Positions 37,118 through 46,082 of a stretch of 64,000 nucleotides of DNA are shown one piece after another. The stretch's first letter is position 1. The number at the start of each line of letters is the position of its first letter. The position numbers and the translations under genes were made by a program. Location: contig NZ_CP154631.1 in the NCBI RefSeq assembly GCF_039555755.1, positions 3,100,001 through 3,164,000 of the forward strand, written 5' to 3'. This DNA is from Pseudomonas sediminis. GTDB taxonomy: Bacteria > Pseudomonadota > Gammaproteobacteria > Pseudomonadales > Pseudomonadaceae. The notes under the pieces were generated by a model, which saw only the letters and a list, made by a program, of their open reading frames with translations, was not told the origin of the DNA and searched no databases.

Positions 37118-37268
37118 CAACGAAGCCCCGAGGCAGAAATGAATGGGCGCATGACTGGGCCGTGGCAATGCAAAGCCGCAGATTTTCGCATAGCCGCGTG
37201 ACGATTAGCAGGCGTGGTGCCGAGATTGCCGACGTGCTGTAGTGGCCATCGCTTCAGGCGTTCGGCGA

Positions 37269-37321
37269 GTAGGGCGGGTGCAACCCGCCGCAGCGGAGTT
37301 AGCGGGTTGCACCCGCCCTAC
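37269..37321. repeat. Palindromic repeat of the GTAGGGCGGG family (second copy)
   Basis: Arms at 37269-37288 and 37302-37321, same sequence as at 6934-6986. On the minus strand the right arm begins GTAGGG, and its TAG is the stop codon of the AraC gene. Confidence 0.9.
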
Positions 37322-38189
37322 AGAAAGGCCGCGCGGTACTGTCTGGGCGTTGCACCCAGTGCCTGGCGAAAACGGTTGCTGAAATGGCTGGCGCTGGCGA
37401 AGCCGCAGGCCAATGCCACCTCGCTCAGAGCAGGGGCTGGCTGACGTAGCATCTGGTAGGCACGCGCCAGACGCCGAGCCAGCACGTAACGATGAGGTGG
37501 CAGGCCGAAGCTGCTCTGAAACATGCGCGCGAAGTGGTATTCCGACAGCGCGCAGAGTGCGGCCAGCTGGCTTAGCGGCAGCGGCGTGTCCAGGTGCTGC
37601 TCGATGAACTCGCGCACGCGCCGGCGTTGCTGCGGTGCCAGGCCGCCCTTGAGGCGCAGCCCCTGGCGCAGGCCGACCTGGTTGAGCAGGGCATGGTCGA
37701 GTAGTGGTGCGCCAGGCTGCTGGCCAGCAGGCGTTCGCCCGGCTCCTGCCAGTCAAGGGTGCACAGCTGGCGAAAGCGCGCGGACTGTTCGGCGTCTTCG
37801 AGGAAGGTCGCTTCTTCCAGTTGCAGGCTGCACGGCTCGCGATCGAGCAGGGCGACCGCGCCAAGGGCGAACTGCTCCTGCTCTGTATAGAGGTGGGCGA
37901 GCTGGATCTCGCCGTTGATGATCCAGCCCGACTCGTGCTCGGCCGGCAGGATGTACAGCTTGTCCGGCGCACCCTTGTTGCCGGGCTGCTCGCGGCGAAA
38001 GGTGCCAGTGCCATCGCTGAGGTAGCACGATAGCGTGTTATGGCTGGGGGCGAGGTAGTCGCGTGCGTCATGGGCATTGCTCCAGCGGGCCACTGCCATG
38101 CCGTTGCCCAGTTCAGCCATCGCGTCCAGGCGTGCGTTGGGTGAGCGACTCATGCTCTGGAATACCTGCAGATGTTCGAATTGCGCCAT
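37318..38189 (-). pseudogene. AraC-family regulator interrupted by a frameshift
   Basis: The N-terminal sensor half reads from ATG 38189 (MAQFEHLQVFQSM), with an AraC-type cupin pattern. Its frame is lost after LLASSLAHHYSTM near 37697-37702. The C-terminal half resumes in another frame as ALLNQVGLRQGLRLKGG, then the HTH region SQLAALCALSEYHFARMF and SEVALACGFASASHFSNRF, ending at 37318. Adding one base near 37700 restores a regulator of about 290 residues. This is either a real inactivating mutation or a sequence error. The stop codon is supplied by the palindromic repeat. Confidence 0.8.
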
Positions 38190-38396
38190 CACCTTCTACC
38201 CGAATGCAGCCGTGCTACGCCTGCCAGTAGGCAAAACCAGAGGCGAAGAAAAAATGCGCAAGTCTGGGGTCGTAATCTCTGGAACGCCTTTGACTGGTGC
38301 TTAAGTTTTTTTGCACTAACCCGCGGCGCGGCAGGAGGACTCGGAGTATCGTGGCGGCCATTCAAACAATGATTTGCATCCCGGATGCCGCTCCCG

Positions 38397-40691
38397 ATGA
38401 AATACCTGCGTAAGTTCGCTCTTGCCTCTGCCTTGATCACCCCCAGCCTGCTGGCTGCCGCTCCGTCCATCGATGATAAATCGGCCTTCATCGCCGACCT
38501 GGTCGGGCGCATGACCCTTGAGGAAAAGGTCGGTCAGCTTCGTCTGATCAGCATTGGCGGCGACATGCCGCGTGAGCGCATCCGCGAGGAGATGGCCGCG
38601 GGGCGTATCGGCGCCACCTTCAATTCGGTGGTACGCCCGGAGAACCGTCCGATGCAGGAGGCCGCACTGCGCAGTCGTCTGGGCATCCCGGTGTTCTTCG
38701 CCTACGACATCATCCATGGTCATCGCACTACCTTTCCCATCGGCCTGGGCCTGGCGTCCAGCTGGGACATTCCAGCCATCGAGAACAGCGCCCGGATCGC
38801 GGCTTTCGAAGCCAGTGCCGATGGCCTGGACATGACTTTCGCGCCGACCGTCGACATCTCCCGCGATCCACGCTGGGGACGCACTTCCGAGGGTTTCGGC
38901 GAAGACCCCTACCTGGTTTCTCGTATCGCCACGGCCATGGTGCATGGCTTTCAGGGCAAGGACCCCAGCGACCCGCAGCGCATCATGGCCAGCGTCAAGC
39001 ACTTCGCCCTGTATGGCGCGGTGGAGGGCGGGCGCGACTACAACGTGGTCGACATGAGCCCGATGCGCATGTATCAGGACTACCTGCCGCCTTATCGCGC
39101 CGCCATCGATGCTGGCGCCGGTGGGGTGATGGTGGCGCTGAACGCGATCAATGGCGTGCCGGCTTCGGCCAATACCTGGTTGCTGCGTGATCTGCTGCGC
39201 CGCGACTGGGGCTTCAAGGGCGTAGCGCTCAGCGACCACGGCGCGATCACCGAACTGCTGCGCCATGGTGTGGCAGCCGATGGCCGAGAGGCGGCAAAAC
39301 TGGCCGTCACCGCAGGTGTTGGGATGAGCATGGCCGACACGCTCTACGATCACGAGCTGCCGGCGCTGGTGCGCAGCGGCGCGGTACCTCAGAGCGTGCT
39401 GGATGAGGCCGTCACCCATGTGCTGAACACCAAGTACGACCTCGGCCTGTTCCACGATCCGTTCCGCCGTATCGGCCGCGCCGAGGACGATCCCGCCGAC
39501 GTCAATGCCGAAAGCCGACTGCACCGCGCCGATGCGCGGGCCATGGCGCGCGACTCCCTGGTGCTGCTGGAAAACCATGGCGACACGCTGCCCCTGAGCA
39601 AGAAAACCACCGTCGCCTTGATTGGTCCGCTGGCCGACTCGCCGGTGGACATGCTCGGCAGTTGGTCAGCGGTGGGCGTGGCGGAGCAGGCGGTGACCCT
39701 GCGCAAGGGCATGGAAGCGGCGCTCAACGGGCAGGGCAAGCTGCTCTACGCCGTTGGCGCCAACGTCACTGACGATGCCCATGTGATCAATTACCTCAAT
39801 CAGCTCAACTGGGATCGCCCGGAAGTCGTGCTGGACAAGCGCACCCCGCAGGCGATGCTGGAGGAGGCGGTGCGTGTGGCAGCCCAGGCCGACGTTATCG
39901 TTGCCGCCGTGGGCGAAGCTCGCGGTATGTCCCACGAGTCGTCCAGCCGCACGCGTCTGGATCTGCCGGACAGCCAGCAGGCGCTGTTGCGTGCGCTCAA
40001 GGCCACCGGCAAACCGCTGGTGCTGGTGTTGATGAATGGTCGGCCGCTGGCGCTCGGCTGGGAAAAGGAAAACGCCGATGCGATGCTGGAGACCTGGTAC
40101 AGCGGCATCGAGGGCGGCAACGCCATCGCCGACGTGCTGTTCGGTGAGCACAACCCCTCCGGCAAGCTGCCGATCACCTTCCCGCGTTCGGTCGGGCAGA
40201 TTCCCACCTACTACAATCATCTGCGCTTGGGCCGTCCGTACACGCCTGGCACGCCAGGCAACTACACCTCGCAGTATTTCGAGGAACCCAACGGCCCTCT
40301 GTATCCGTTCGGCTACGGGCTGAGCTACAGCGACTTCCAGCTGTCGGCGCCGAAGCTGTCCGCCGAGCGCATGACGCCGGGCGAGAAGATTCGCGTCAGC
40401 GTCACGCTGAAGAACGCCGGGCCACGGGCTGGCGCTACCGTGGTGCAGCTGTATCTGCACGACGAGGCCGCTTCGGTGATCCGTCCGGTGAAGGAACTCA
40501 AGGATTTTCGCAGGGTCAAGCTTGAAGCAGGTGAGGCGCGCGAGCTGAGTTTCGAGATCGACGAAACCATGCTGCGTTTCTACAACGCCAGCCTGCAGCA
40601 TGTCAGCGAGCCAGGTGCCTTCCGTGTCCAGTTGGGGCTGGATTCGGAGAGCGTGCAGGAGGCGCGTTTCGAACTGTTGCCACGCCAATGA
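38397..40691 (+). CDS. bglX: Periplasmic beta-glucosidase (GH3)
   Basis: Start at ATG 38397 (MKYLRKFALASALIT); an ATG four codons earlier is possible. Signal peptide, then GH3 barrel: RDPRWGRTSEGFGEDPYLVS, KHFALYG, catalytic Asp in the GVALSDHGAI segment, and the second alpha/beta domain with acid/base Glu near ARGMSHESS. The C-terminal fibronectin-like domain is present (PFGYGLSYSDF...). About 764 residues, matching BglX. It lies before opgGH and could act on beta-glucan chains in the periplasm. Confidence 0.93.
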   Translation: MKYLRKFALASALITPSLLAAAPSIDDKSAFIADLVGRMTLEEKVGQLRLISIGGDMPRERIREEMAAGRIGATFNSVVRPENRPMQEAALRSRLGIPVFFAYDIIHGHRTTFPIGLGLASSWDIPAIENSARIAAFEASADGLDMTFAPTVDISRDPRWGRTSEGFGEDPYLVSRIATAMVHGFQGKDPSDPQRIMASVKHFALYGAVEGGRDYNVVDMSPMRMYQDYLPPYRAAIDAGAGGVMVALNAINGVPASANTWLLRDLLRRDWGFKGVALSDHGAITELLRHGVAADGREAAKLAVTAGVGMSMADTLYDHELPALVRSGAVPQSVLDEAVTHVLNTKYDLGLFHDPFRRIGRAEDDPADVNAESRLHRADARAMARDSLVLLENHGDTLPLSKKTTVALIGPLADSPVDMLGSWSAVGVAEQAVTLRKGMEAALNGQGKLLYAVGANVTDDAHVINYLNQLNWDRPEVVLDKRTPQAMLEEAVRVAAQADVIVAAVGEARGMSHESSSRTRLDLPDSQQALLRALKATGKPLVLVLMNGRPLALGWEKENADAMLETWYSGIEGGNAIADVLFGEHNPSGKLPITFPRSVGQIPTYYNHLRLGRPYTPGTPGNYTSQYFEEPNGPLYPFGYGLSYSDFQLSAPKLSAERMTPGEKIRVSVTLKNAGPRAGATVVQLYLHDEAASVIRPVKELKDFRRVKLEAGEARELSFEIDETMLRFYNASLQHVSEPGAFRVQLGLDSESVQEARFELLPRQ

Positions 40692-40951
40692 GAGCGTGGC
40701 CCAAGGAGGCGAAAAATATACTCGCGCGAGCACCTGTGCCGGACTTCACGATCTGGTAATAATGCGCAGAAAGAATCCGCGCATGCGGAGACGTCACCGT
40801 CCGGTTGGCTGTCTGCATCGTGCTCGCGTTGTATTTGTACCATTCGCCCGTTTTCAACTCCCTGCAGCGGCCGCCCCTGGGCTTGCCGCTGCTTGTCAGT
40901 ACGTGTTGCCCTGGAGGCTGTGTGTCGATGAGTCGTTGTTCTGGAGCCCGT

Positions 40952-42487
40952 ATGGGTAAGGCCGGCAAGCTGGCCCTCTGTGTGCTCCCGCTGTTGTTCG
41001 CTGCCCAGAGTTGGGCCTTCGATCTGGATGATGTGGCGGTCAAGGCCAAGGCGCTTGCCGCCGAAAGCTACAGCGCCCCGCAAAGCAATCTGCCGGCTGC
41101 GCTGCGCGAATTGCCGTTCGCTGGCTATCAGAAGGTGCGCTTCCTTGAGGAAAAAGCACACTGGGCTGATGGCAAGACGCCGTTCCGGCTGTACTTCTTC
41201 CACCAGGGCATGCACTTCGATGTGCCGGTGAAGATCAACGAAGTGACCGCCGAAGGCACCCAGGAAATCAAGTACGACCCGTCGATGTTCGACTTCGGCG
41301 ATCTCAATCTGAACCCGGATGACCTCAAGGATCTCGGTTTTGCCGGCTTCAAGGTGATCAACGAGATCAACACCAACGGTCGGCACGATGAGGTGATGAG
41401 CGTGCTGGGCGCCAGCTACTTCCGCATCGTCGGCAAAGGGCAGGTGTTCGGTCTTTCCGCGCGCGGTCTGGCTATCGACACCGCGCTGCCATCGGGCGAA
41501 GAGTTCCCGCGTTTCAGCGAGTTTTGGATCGAGAAGCCGCAGCCCGATCGCCGCAGCCTGGTGATCTACGCACTGCTCGACTCGCCGCGCGCCACCGGTG
41601 CCTATCGCATGGAGATCAAGCCGGGCCGCGACAGCGTGCTCGACGTGCAGTCCAAGGTTTACCTGCGCGAGAACGTAGAGAAACTCGGCATCGCACCGCT
41701 GACCAGCATGTACCTGTTCGGCGCCAACCAGCCGTGGCCGCGTCCGAATTACCGCCCGCAGCTGCATGACTCCGATGGCCTGGCCATCCATGCCGGCAAC
41801 GGCGAGTGGATCTGGCGTCCGCTGAACAACCCGCAGCGTCTGAACGTCAGCAGCTATCGTATCGACAACCCGCGTGGCTTCGGTTTGATGCAGCGCGGTC
41901 GCGATTTCAACCAGTACCAGGACCTCGACGACCGCTACGAGCTGCGCCCGAGCGGTTGGGTGGAAACCGTCGGCGATTGGGGTGCCGGTCATGTCGAGCT
42001 GGTGGAGATCCCCACGCCGGACGAAACCAACGACAACATCGTCGCCCTGTGGCGTCCCGAGAAGCTGCCGGCACCGGGCGAGTCGCTGGATGTGGCCTAT
42101 CGCCTACACTTCAGCCGTGACGACGCCAAACTGCACGATCCACAACTGGCCATGGTCAGCCAGACCCGGCTGTCGGAGGGTGATATCAAGCAGGCCAACC
42201 TGATTCGTCAGGCCGATGGCAGTACCGCGCTGGTGGTCGATTTCGTCGGTGAGGAGCTGGCCAAGCGTTCGCCCGACGCGGCGCCGACTGTTCAGGTCAG
42301 CGTCGATGGCAACGCCGAGTTGCTGGAAGACAGCCTGCGTTACAACCCGGTCAGCAAAGGCTGGCGCCTGATGTTGCGCATCAAGGTCAAGAACCCGGCG
42401 CAGCCGGTGGAGATGCGCGCTGCCCTGGTCGAGGACGGCAAGCCCTTGTCAGAAACCTGGAGCTATCAGCTGCCTTCCCATGAATAA
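40952..42487 (+). CDS. opgG: Osmoregulated periplasmic glucan synthesis protein OpgG
   Basis: Start at ATG 40952 with GGAG 6 nt upstream, giving 511 residues, the same length as E. coli MdoG; two upstream ATG codons lack this support. Signal peptide ending near SWA. Typical blocks: [45 protein letters not shown] and TSMYLFGAN. Periplasmic, needed to build or branch the beta-glucan backbone made by OpgH. Overlaps opgH by 8 nt. Confidence 0.94.
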   Translation: MGKAGKLALCVLPLLFAAQSWAFDLDDVAVKAKALAAESYSAPQSNLPAALRELPFAGYQKVRFLEEKAHWADGKTPFRLYFFHQGMHFDVPVKINEVTAEGTQEIKYDPSMFDFGDLNLNPDDLKDLGFAGFKVINEINTNGRHDEVMSVLGASYFRIVGKGQVFGLSARGLAIDTALPSGEEFPRFSEFWIEKPQPDRRSLVIYALLDSPRATGAYRMEIKPGRDSVLDVQSKVYLRENVEKLGIAPLTSMYLFGANQPWPRPNYRPQLHDSDGLAIHAGNGEWIWRPLNNPQRLNVSSYRIDNPRGFGLMQRGRDFNQYQDLDDRYELRPSGWVETVGDWGAGHVELVEIPTPDETNDNIVALWRPEKLPAPGESLDVAYRLHFSRDDAKLHDPQLAMVSQTRLSEGDIKQANLIRQADGSTALVVDFVGEELAKRSPDAAPTVQVSVDGNAELLEDSLRYNPVSKGWRLMLRIKVKNPAQPVEMRAALVEDGKPLSETWSYQLPSHE

Positions 42488-45020
42488 CACTCTAGATCCT
42501 ACGCAAATCCAGGAGTATCTGGGAGAACTGCCGCTCGATCATGAGCGGCAGCAGGCCTTGGCTGATCGCGTCGAAGAGGAGGGCGGCGATCTTGCGACAC
42601 TGCATCGCGCCCTGCACGAGGACGATCTCGCGGCCGTTGAACCTCTGGAAGAAACCCGCGAGATGCTCGACTCGGTGCCGGCTCGGCTGGCGCTGGGCTG
42701 GCCGGATGCGCTCGAGCGTGGCTGCCGCATCGTGCAGGATCATCAGGGGCGTCCGACCATCGACTCGACGCCACCGATCACGCGCACGCGTATGGTGCCG
42801 GAGCCCTGGCAGACCAATATCCTGGAACGTGGCTGGCGCCGTCTTAAAGGCGAGAAACCTGCGCCGCGGCCGCGTACGCGTGAGAGCGAAGACTTCGCCG
42901 AAGAACGTTGGCGGCATGTTGCGGCGGTGCGCCGAACCGCGCTGCTGGTGCTGATGATCACGCAGACGGTGGTCGCCACCTGGTACATGAAGTCGGTGCT
43001 GCCTTATCAGGGCTGGTCGCTGGTCGATCTTGGCCTGGTGTTCGAGCAGCCGCTACGCGAGTCAGCGCGGCAGATCCTGCCCTATGTGGTGCAGACCAGT
43101 ATCCTGGCACTGTTCGCCCTGCTGTTCTGCTGGGTGTCGATGGGTTTCTGGACCGCGCTGATGGGCTTCTTCCAGCTGCTCAAGGGGCGTGATCGCTATA
43201 GCATTTCCGCGAGCAGTTGTGGTGATGAACCGATCTCGCCACGGGCGCGTACCGCACTGGTGATGCCGATCGCCAACGAGCACGTGCCGCGCGTGTTCGC
43301 CGGCCTGCGCGCGACGTTCGAATCGCTCAAGGCTACCGGGCAGCTCGATCATTTCGACTTCTTCGTTCTCAGCGACAGCAACGACCCGGATATCTGCGTG
43401 GCCGAACAACAGGCCTGGATGGAGTTGTGCCGCGAAGTGGAAGGCTTCGGCCATATCTTCTACCGCCGCCGTCGCCGTCGGGTGAAACGCAAGAGCGGCA
43501 ACATCGACGACTTCTGCCGGCGCTGGGGCAGCAACTATCGCTACATGGTAGTGCTCGATGCCGACAGCGTGATGAGCGGCGATTGCCTGACCCGCCTGGT
43601 GCGCCTGATGGAGGCCAACCCCGGGGCGGGCATTATCCAGACCGCCCCCAAGGCATCGGGCATGGACACCCTGTACGCGCGCCTGCAACAGTTCGCCACC
43701 AGCGTCTACGGACCGCTGTTCACCGCAGGGCTCAACTTCTGGCAGCTGGGTGAATCGCACTACTGGGGTCACAACGCGATCATTCGGGTCAAACCCTTCA
43801 TCGAGCACTGCGCTTTGGCGCCCTTGCCGGGCACTGGTTCTTTCGCTGGCGCAATTCTCTCTCACGACTTCGTCGAAGCCGCGCTGATGCGCCGTGCCGG
43901 TTGGGGCGTGTGGATCGCCTACGACCTGCCGGGCAGTTATGAAGAGCTGCCACCGAACCTGCTCGACGAGCTCAAGCGTGATCGTCGCTGGTGCCACGGC
44001 AACCTGATGAACTTCCGCCTGTTCCTGGTGCGTGGCATGCACGCCGTGCATCGCGTGGTGTTCCTTACAGGCGTCATGTCCTACCTGTCGGCGCCGCTAT
44101 GGCTGTTGTTCCTGGTGCTGTCGACCTGTCTGCTGGCGATCCATACGCTGATGGTGCCGGAGTACTTCCTGCAGCCCAATCAGCTCTACCCGTTGTGGCC
44201 GCGCTGGCAACCCGAAGAGGCCGTGGCGCTGTTCTCGGCGACCATGACGCTGCTTTTCCTGCCCAAGCTGCTCAGTGTGCTGCTGATCTGGATCAAGGGC
44301 GCGGAAGCCTACGGTGGTCGTACGCGGGTGCTGCTGTCGATGCTGTTGGAGGCCTCCTGCTCGGTGCTGCTCGCACCTGTGCGCATGCTGTTCCACAGCC
44401 TGTTCGTCACCGCTGCTTTCCTCGGCTGGTCGGTGCAGTGGAACTCGCCGCAGCGTGTGGATGACTCGACCCCCTGGAGCGAAGCGTTCCGTCGTCACGG
44501 TACCCAGGTGCTGATCGGTATCAGCTGGACGGCACTGGTGGCCTGGCTCAACCCGGACTTCCTCTGGTGGCTGGCGCCTATCGTGGTGTCGCTGGTGCTG
44601 TCGCCTGTGGTCTCGGTGCTGACCAGTCGTACTGGGCCAGGACTGGCAGCGCGGCGCATCAAGCTGTTCCTGATACCGGAGGAGCACAAGGTGCCAGTGG
44701 AGCTGAGCAACACCGCCGAGTACGAGCAATTGAACAGCTCACGGGCTCTGCGCAAGGGCTTCCTGCGTGCAGTGGTCGACCCGCTGTACAACGCCCTGGT
44801 CTGCGCCATGGCCCGCGCCCGCCATGCCAAGGTGGTGCCGGCTGCCGAAGCGCTGCGCAACGAGCGTATCGATGAGATCCTCAGCGCCGGACCTGAGGGT
44901 AAGGTAGAGGCGACCCGCTGGCGTCTGCTCAACGATCCTGACGGCATGGCGCGCCTGCACGCGCGCATCTGGCAGGAGCCGCAATATCACGCCTGGCGCG
45001 AAGCGCTGCGCGATGCCTGA
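42480..45020 (+). CDS. opgH: Glucans biosynthesis glucosyltransferase OpgH
   Basis: 846 residues. N-terminal cytoplasmic region, several membrane helices, and a GT2 catalytic domain with the metal-binding [10 protein letters not shown], acid motif HDFVEAAL and the [10 protein letters not shown] signature (Q/R-x-x-RW). Further helices and a cytoplasmic tail follow. It makes the beta-1,2-glucan chain from UDP-glucose at the inner membrane. It follows opgG with 8 nt overlap and ends at a terminator (45025-45059). Confidence 0.95.
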   Translation: MNNTLDPTQIQEYLGELPLDHERQQALADRVEEEGGDLATLHRALHEDDLAAVEPLEETREMLDSVPARLALGWPDALERGCRIVQDHQGRPTIDSTPPITRTRMVPEPWQTNILERGWRRLKGEKPAPRPRTRESEDFAEERWRHVAAVRRTALLVLMITQTVVATWYMKSVLPYQGWSLVDLGLVFEQPLRESARQILPYVVQTSILALFALLFCWVSMGFWTALMGFFQLLKGRDRYSISASSCGDEPISPRARTALVMPIANEHVPRVFAGLRATFESLKATGQLDHFDFFVLSDSNDPDICVAEQQAWMELCREVEGFGHIFYRRRRRRVKRKSGNIDDFCRRWGSNYRYMVVLDADSVMSGDCLTRLVRLMEANPGAGIIQTAPKASGMDTLYARLQQFATSVYGPLFTAGLNFWQLGESHYWGHNAIIRVKPFIEHCALAPLPGTGSFAGAILSHDFVEAALMRRAGWGVWIAYDLPGSYEELPPNLLDELKRDRRWCHGNLMNFRLFLVRGMHAVHRVVFLTGVMSYLSAPLWLLFLVLSTCLLAIHTLMVPEYFLQPNQLYPLWPRWQPEEAVALFSATMTLLFLPKLLSVLLIWIKGAEAYGGRTRVLLSMLLEASCSVLLAPVRMLFHSLFVTAAFLGWSVQWNSPQRVDDSTPWSEAFRRHGTQVLIGISWTALVAWLNPDFLWWLAPIVVSLVLSPVVSVLTSRTGPGLAARRIKLFLIPEEHKVPVELSNTAEYEQLNSSRALRKGFLRAVVDPLYNALVCAMARARHAKVVPAAEALRNERIDEILSAGPEGKVEATRWRLLNDPDGMARLHARIWQEPQYHAWREALRDA

Positions 45021-45024
45021 TCAG

Positions 45025-45059
45025 CACGCCACGCCCGCAGTCGTCGGGGGCGTGGCGTG
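45025..45059 (+). terminator. Terminator after opgGH
   Basis: CACGCCACGCCC / GGGCGTGGCGTG arms (12 nt, perfect) with an 11-nt loop, followed by ATGCCTTTCTG. Only 4 nt from the opgH stop. Confidence 0.75.
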
Positions 45060-45199
45060 ATGCCTTTCTGACATATCCGCTAACATCTGCAGGCGCAGTC
45101 TCGTGCTGCTGCAAGGCACCATTGCGTCTGGAACGGGTTTTTGCCAACGATTGGTGGCTCGAACACCGTGTTCGTTGATGACATTGAAGAGGATGCACG

Positions 45200-45730
45200 A
45201 TGTCGAATCTGCATGATTGCGCGCAGCGCTATGGCTTGGTTACACGCCTGCTGCACTGGGGTATGGCCATTGTGCTGGGGTGGCAGTTCGTCACCGTACT
45301 GGCCCATGTCCTGCTGGAAGACAGCGTGCTGGACAAGTTCGCCTGGGGCACGCACAAGGCAACAGGACTGCTGCTGATGGTGCTGGTGGTGATTCGTCTG
45401 CTTTGGGCGTTTTACAACCGCAACCGCCGTCCTGCCGCAGTCAGCATCCCGGCGCGCCTTGGGCATCTGGCCCTGTATGCACTGCTGTTCGTGATTCCTT
45501 TTGTCGCGCTGCTGCGTCAGTACGGCTCGGGCCGGGAGTTCGTGGCATTCGGCATGACCGTCATGCCCGGTTTTGACGGCAAGATCGAGTGGATGATCGC
45601 TCCAGCTGGCCTGTTGCATGGCAACCTGGGCTGGCTGTTGCTGTTCATGGTGATTGGCCATGCCGCCATGGCCTTTGTCCATCGCCGCCAGGGCGGTGAG
45701 GATGTATTGGCGCGAATGATCGGTCGCTGA
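45200..45730 (+). CDS. Cytochrome b561 family protein
   Basis: 176 residues, four membrane helices. Haem-ligand-type histidines in VTRLLHWGMA, FAWGTHKATG, GLLHGNLGW and VIGHAAMAF. Typical CybB-like di-haem b561, transferring electrons from quinol, possibly to superoxide or other periplasmic acceptors. ATG at 45200 with GAGGA upstream. An sRNA gene follows. Confidence 0.9.
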   Translation: MSNLHDCAQRYGLVTRLLHWGMAIVLGWQFVTVLAHVLLEDSVLDKFAWGTHKATGLLLMVLVVIRLLWAFYNRNRRPAAVSIPARLGHLALYALLFVIPFVALLRQYGSGREFVAFGMTVMPGFDGKIEWMIAPAGLLHGNLGWLLLFMVIGHAAMAFVHRRQGGEDVLARMIGR

Positions 45731-45740
45731 AGCAGTCGTC

Positions 45741-45758
45741 TATGGCGAATGTCTTACA
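45741..45758 (+). promoter_or_regulatory. Possible GacA upstream activating site
   Basis: A perfect CTTACA half-site (45753-45758) with a weak TATGGC half 12 bp before, arranged like the TGTAAG-N6-CTTACA GacA site. Its centre lies about 64 nt before the predicted sRNA start, as in rsm promoters. A TAATCT -10-like element is at 45803-45808. Confidence 0.5.
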
Positions 45759-45812
45759 GGCGATAACGGTAACCGCCACTGTTGCCCGTGCGGGCCGATC
45801 ACTAATCTACAC

Positions 45813-45922
45813 CCATCCCCTGCAGCGATGGAGCGCTGAGGATCAAGGAAGATGACCAGGCCAAGATGGCTACCGACAGGATGTCGGATGGTTGGGAGGA
45901 AACCCGCTTCGGCGGGTTTTTT
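45813..45922 (+). ncRNA. RsmX/Y/Z-like regulatory RNA (Rsm/CsrA titrating)
   Basis: About 110 nt after the b561 gene, no ORF. Six GGA motifs occur in 110 nt. The first hairpin uses CCATC/GATGG. A hairpin at 45873-45887 has stem CCGAC/GTCGG and loop AGGAT, which makes ACAGGATGT, the CsrA/RsmA high-affinity consensus. The transcript ends in a strong terminator at 45900-45922. Length, GGA spacing, position of the CTTACA site and the terminator fit an Rsm RNA, nearest to RsmX. It would sequester RsmA/E and relieve translational repression under GacS/GacA. Confidence 0.8.
45900..45922 (+). terminator. Terminator of the Rsm-like RNA
   Basis: AAACCCGC-TTCG-GCGGGTTT followed by a T-run; UUCG tetraloop, classical Rho-independent form. 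Confidence 0.92.
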
Positions 45923-46007
45923 GTTGCCTGTAGAAAGTACCGGGTCATAACGAGAGCCCGATCAATCGCCTAGCCCCAGCGTTTTAGGCGTGGCGCTGAC
46001 CTGAAAA

Positions 46008-46034
46008 GCTTCGCCCCGAGGTGGGGCTCCTACG
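46008..46034. repeat. REP-like element
   Basis: GCTTCGCCCCGAGGTGGGGC followed by TCCTACG: a GCCCC/GGGGC hairpin with the CTCCTACG end common to Pseudomonas REPs. It lies between the sRNA and the helicase gene; the rest of the gap shows nothing else. Confidence 0.6.
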
Positions 46035-46082
46035 CCAGGCTGCTTTGTTAGCTTTAAGGGAGCGGAGTATTCGCCGGGTGTT

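Noticed and set aside
38271..38320. Single CTTAAG near bglX as a second PmrA box
   Set aside because: Only one half-site; the 11-bp spaced partner is absent.
38316..39578. 420-codon minus-strand frame
   Set aside because: Antisense to bglX with no motif or ribosome site.
40580..41992. 470-codon minus-strand frame
   Set aside because: Shadow of bglX end and opgG.
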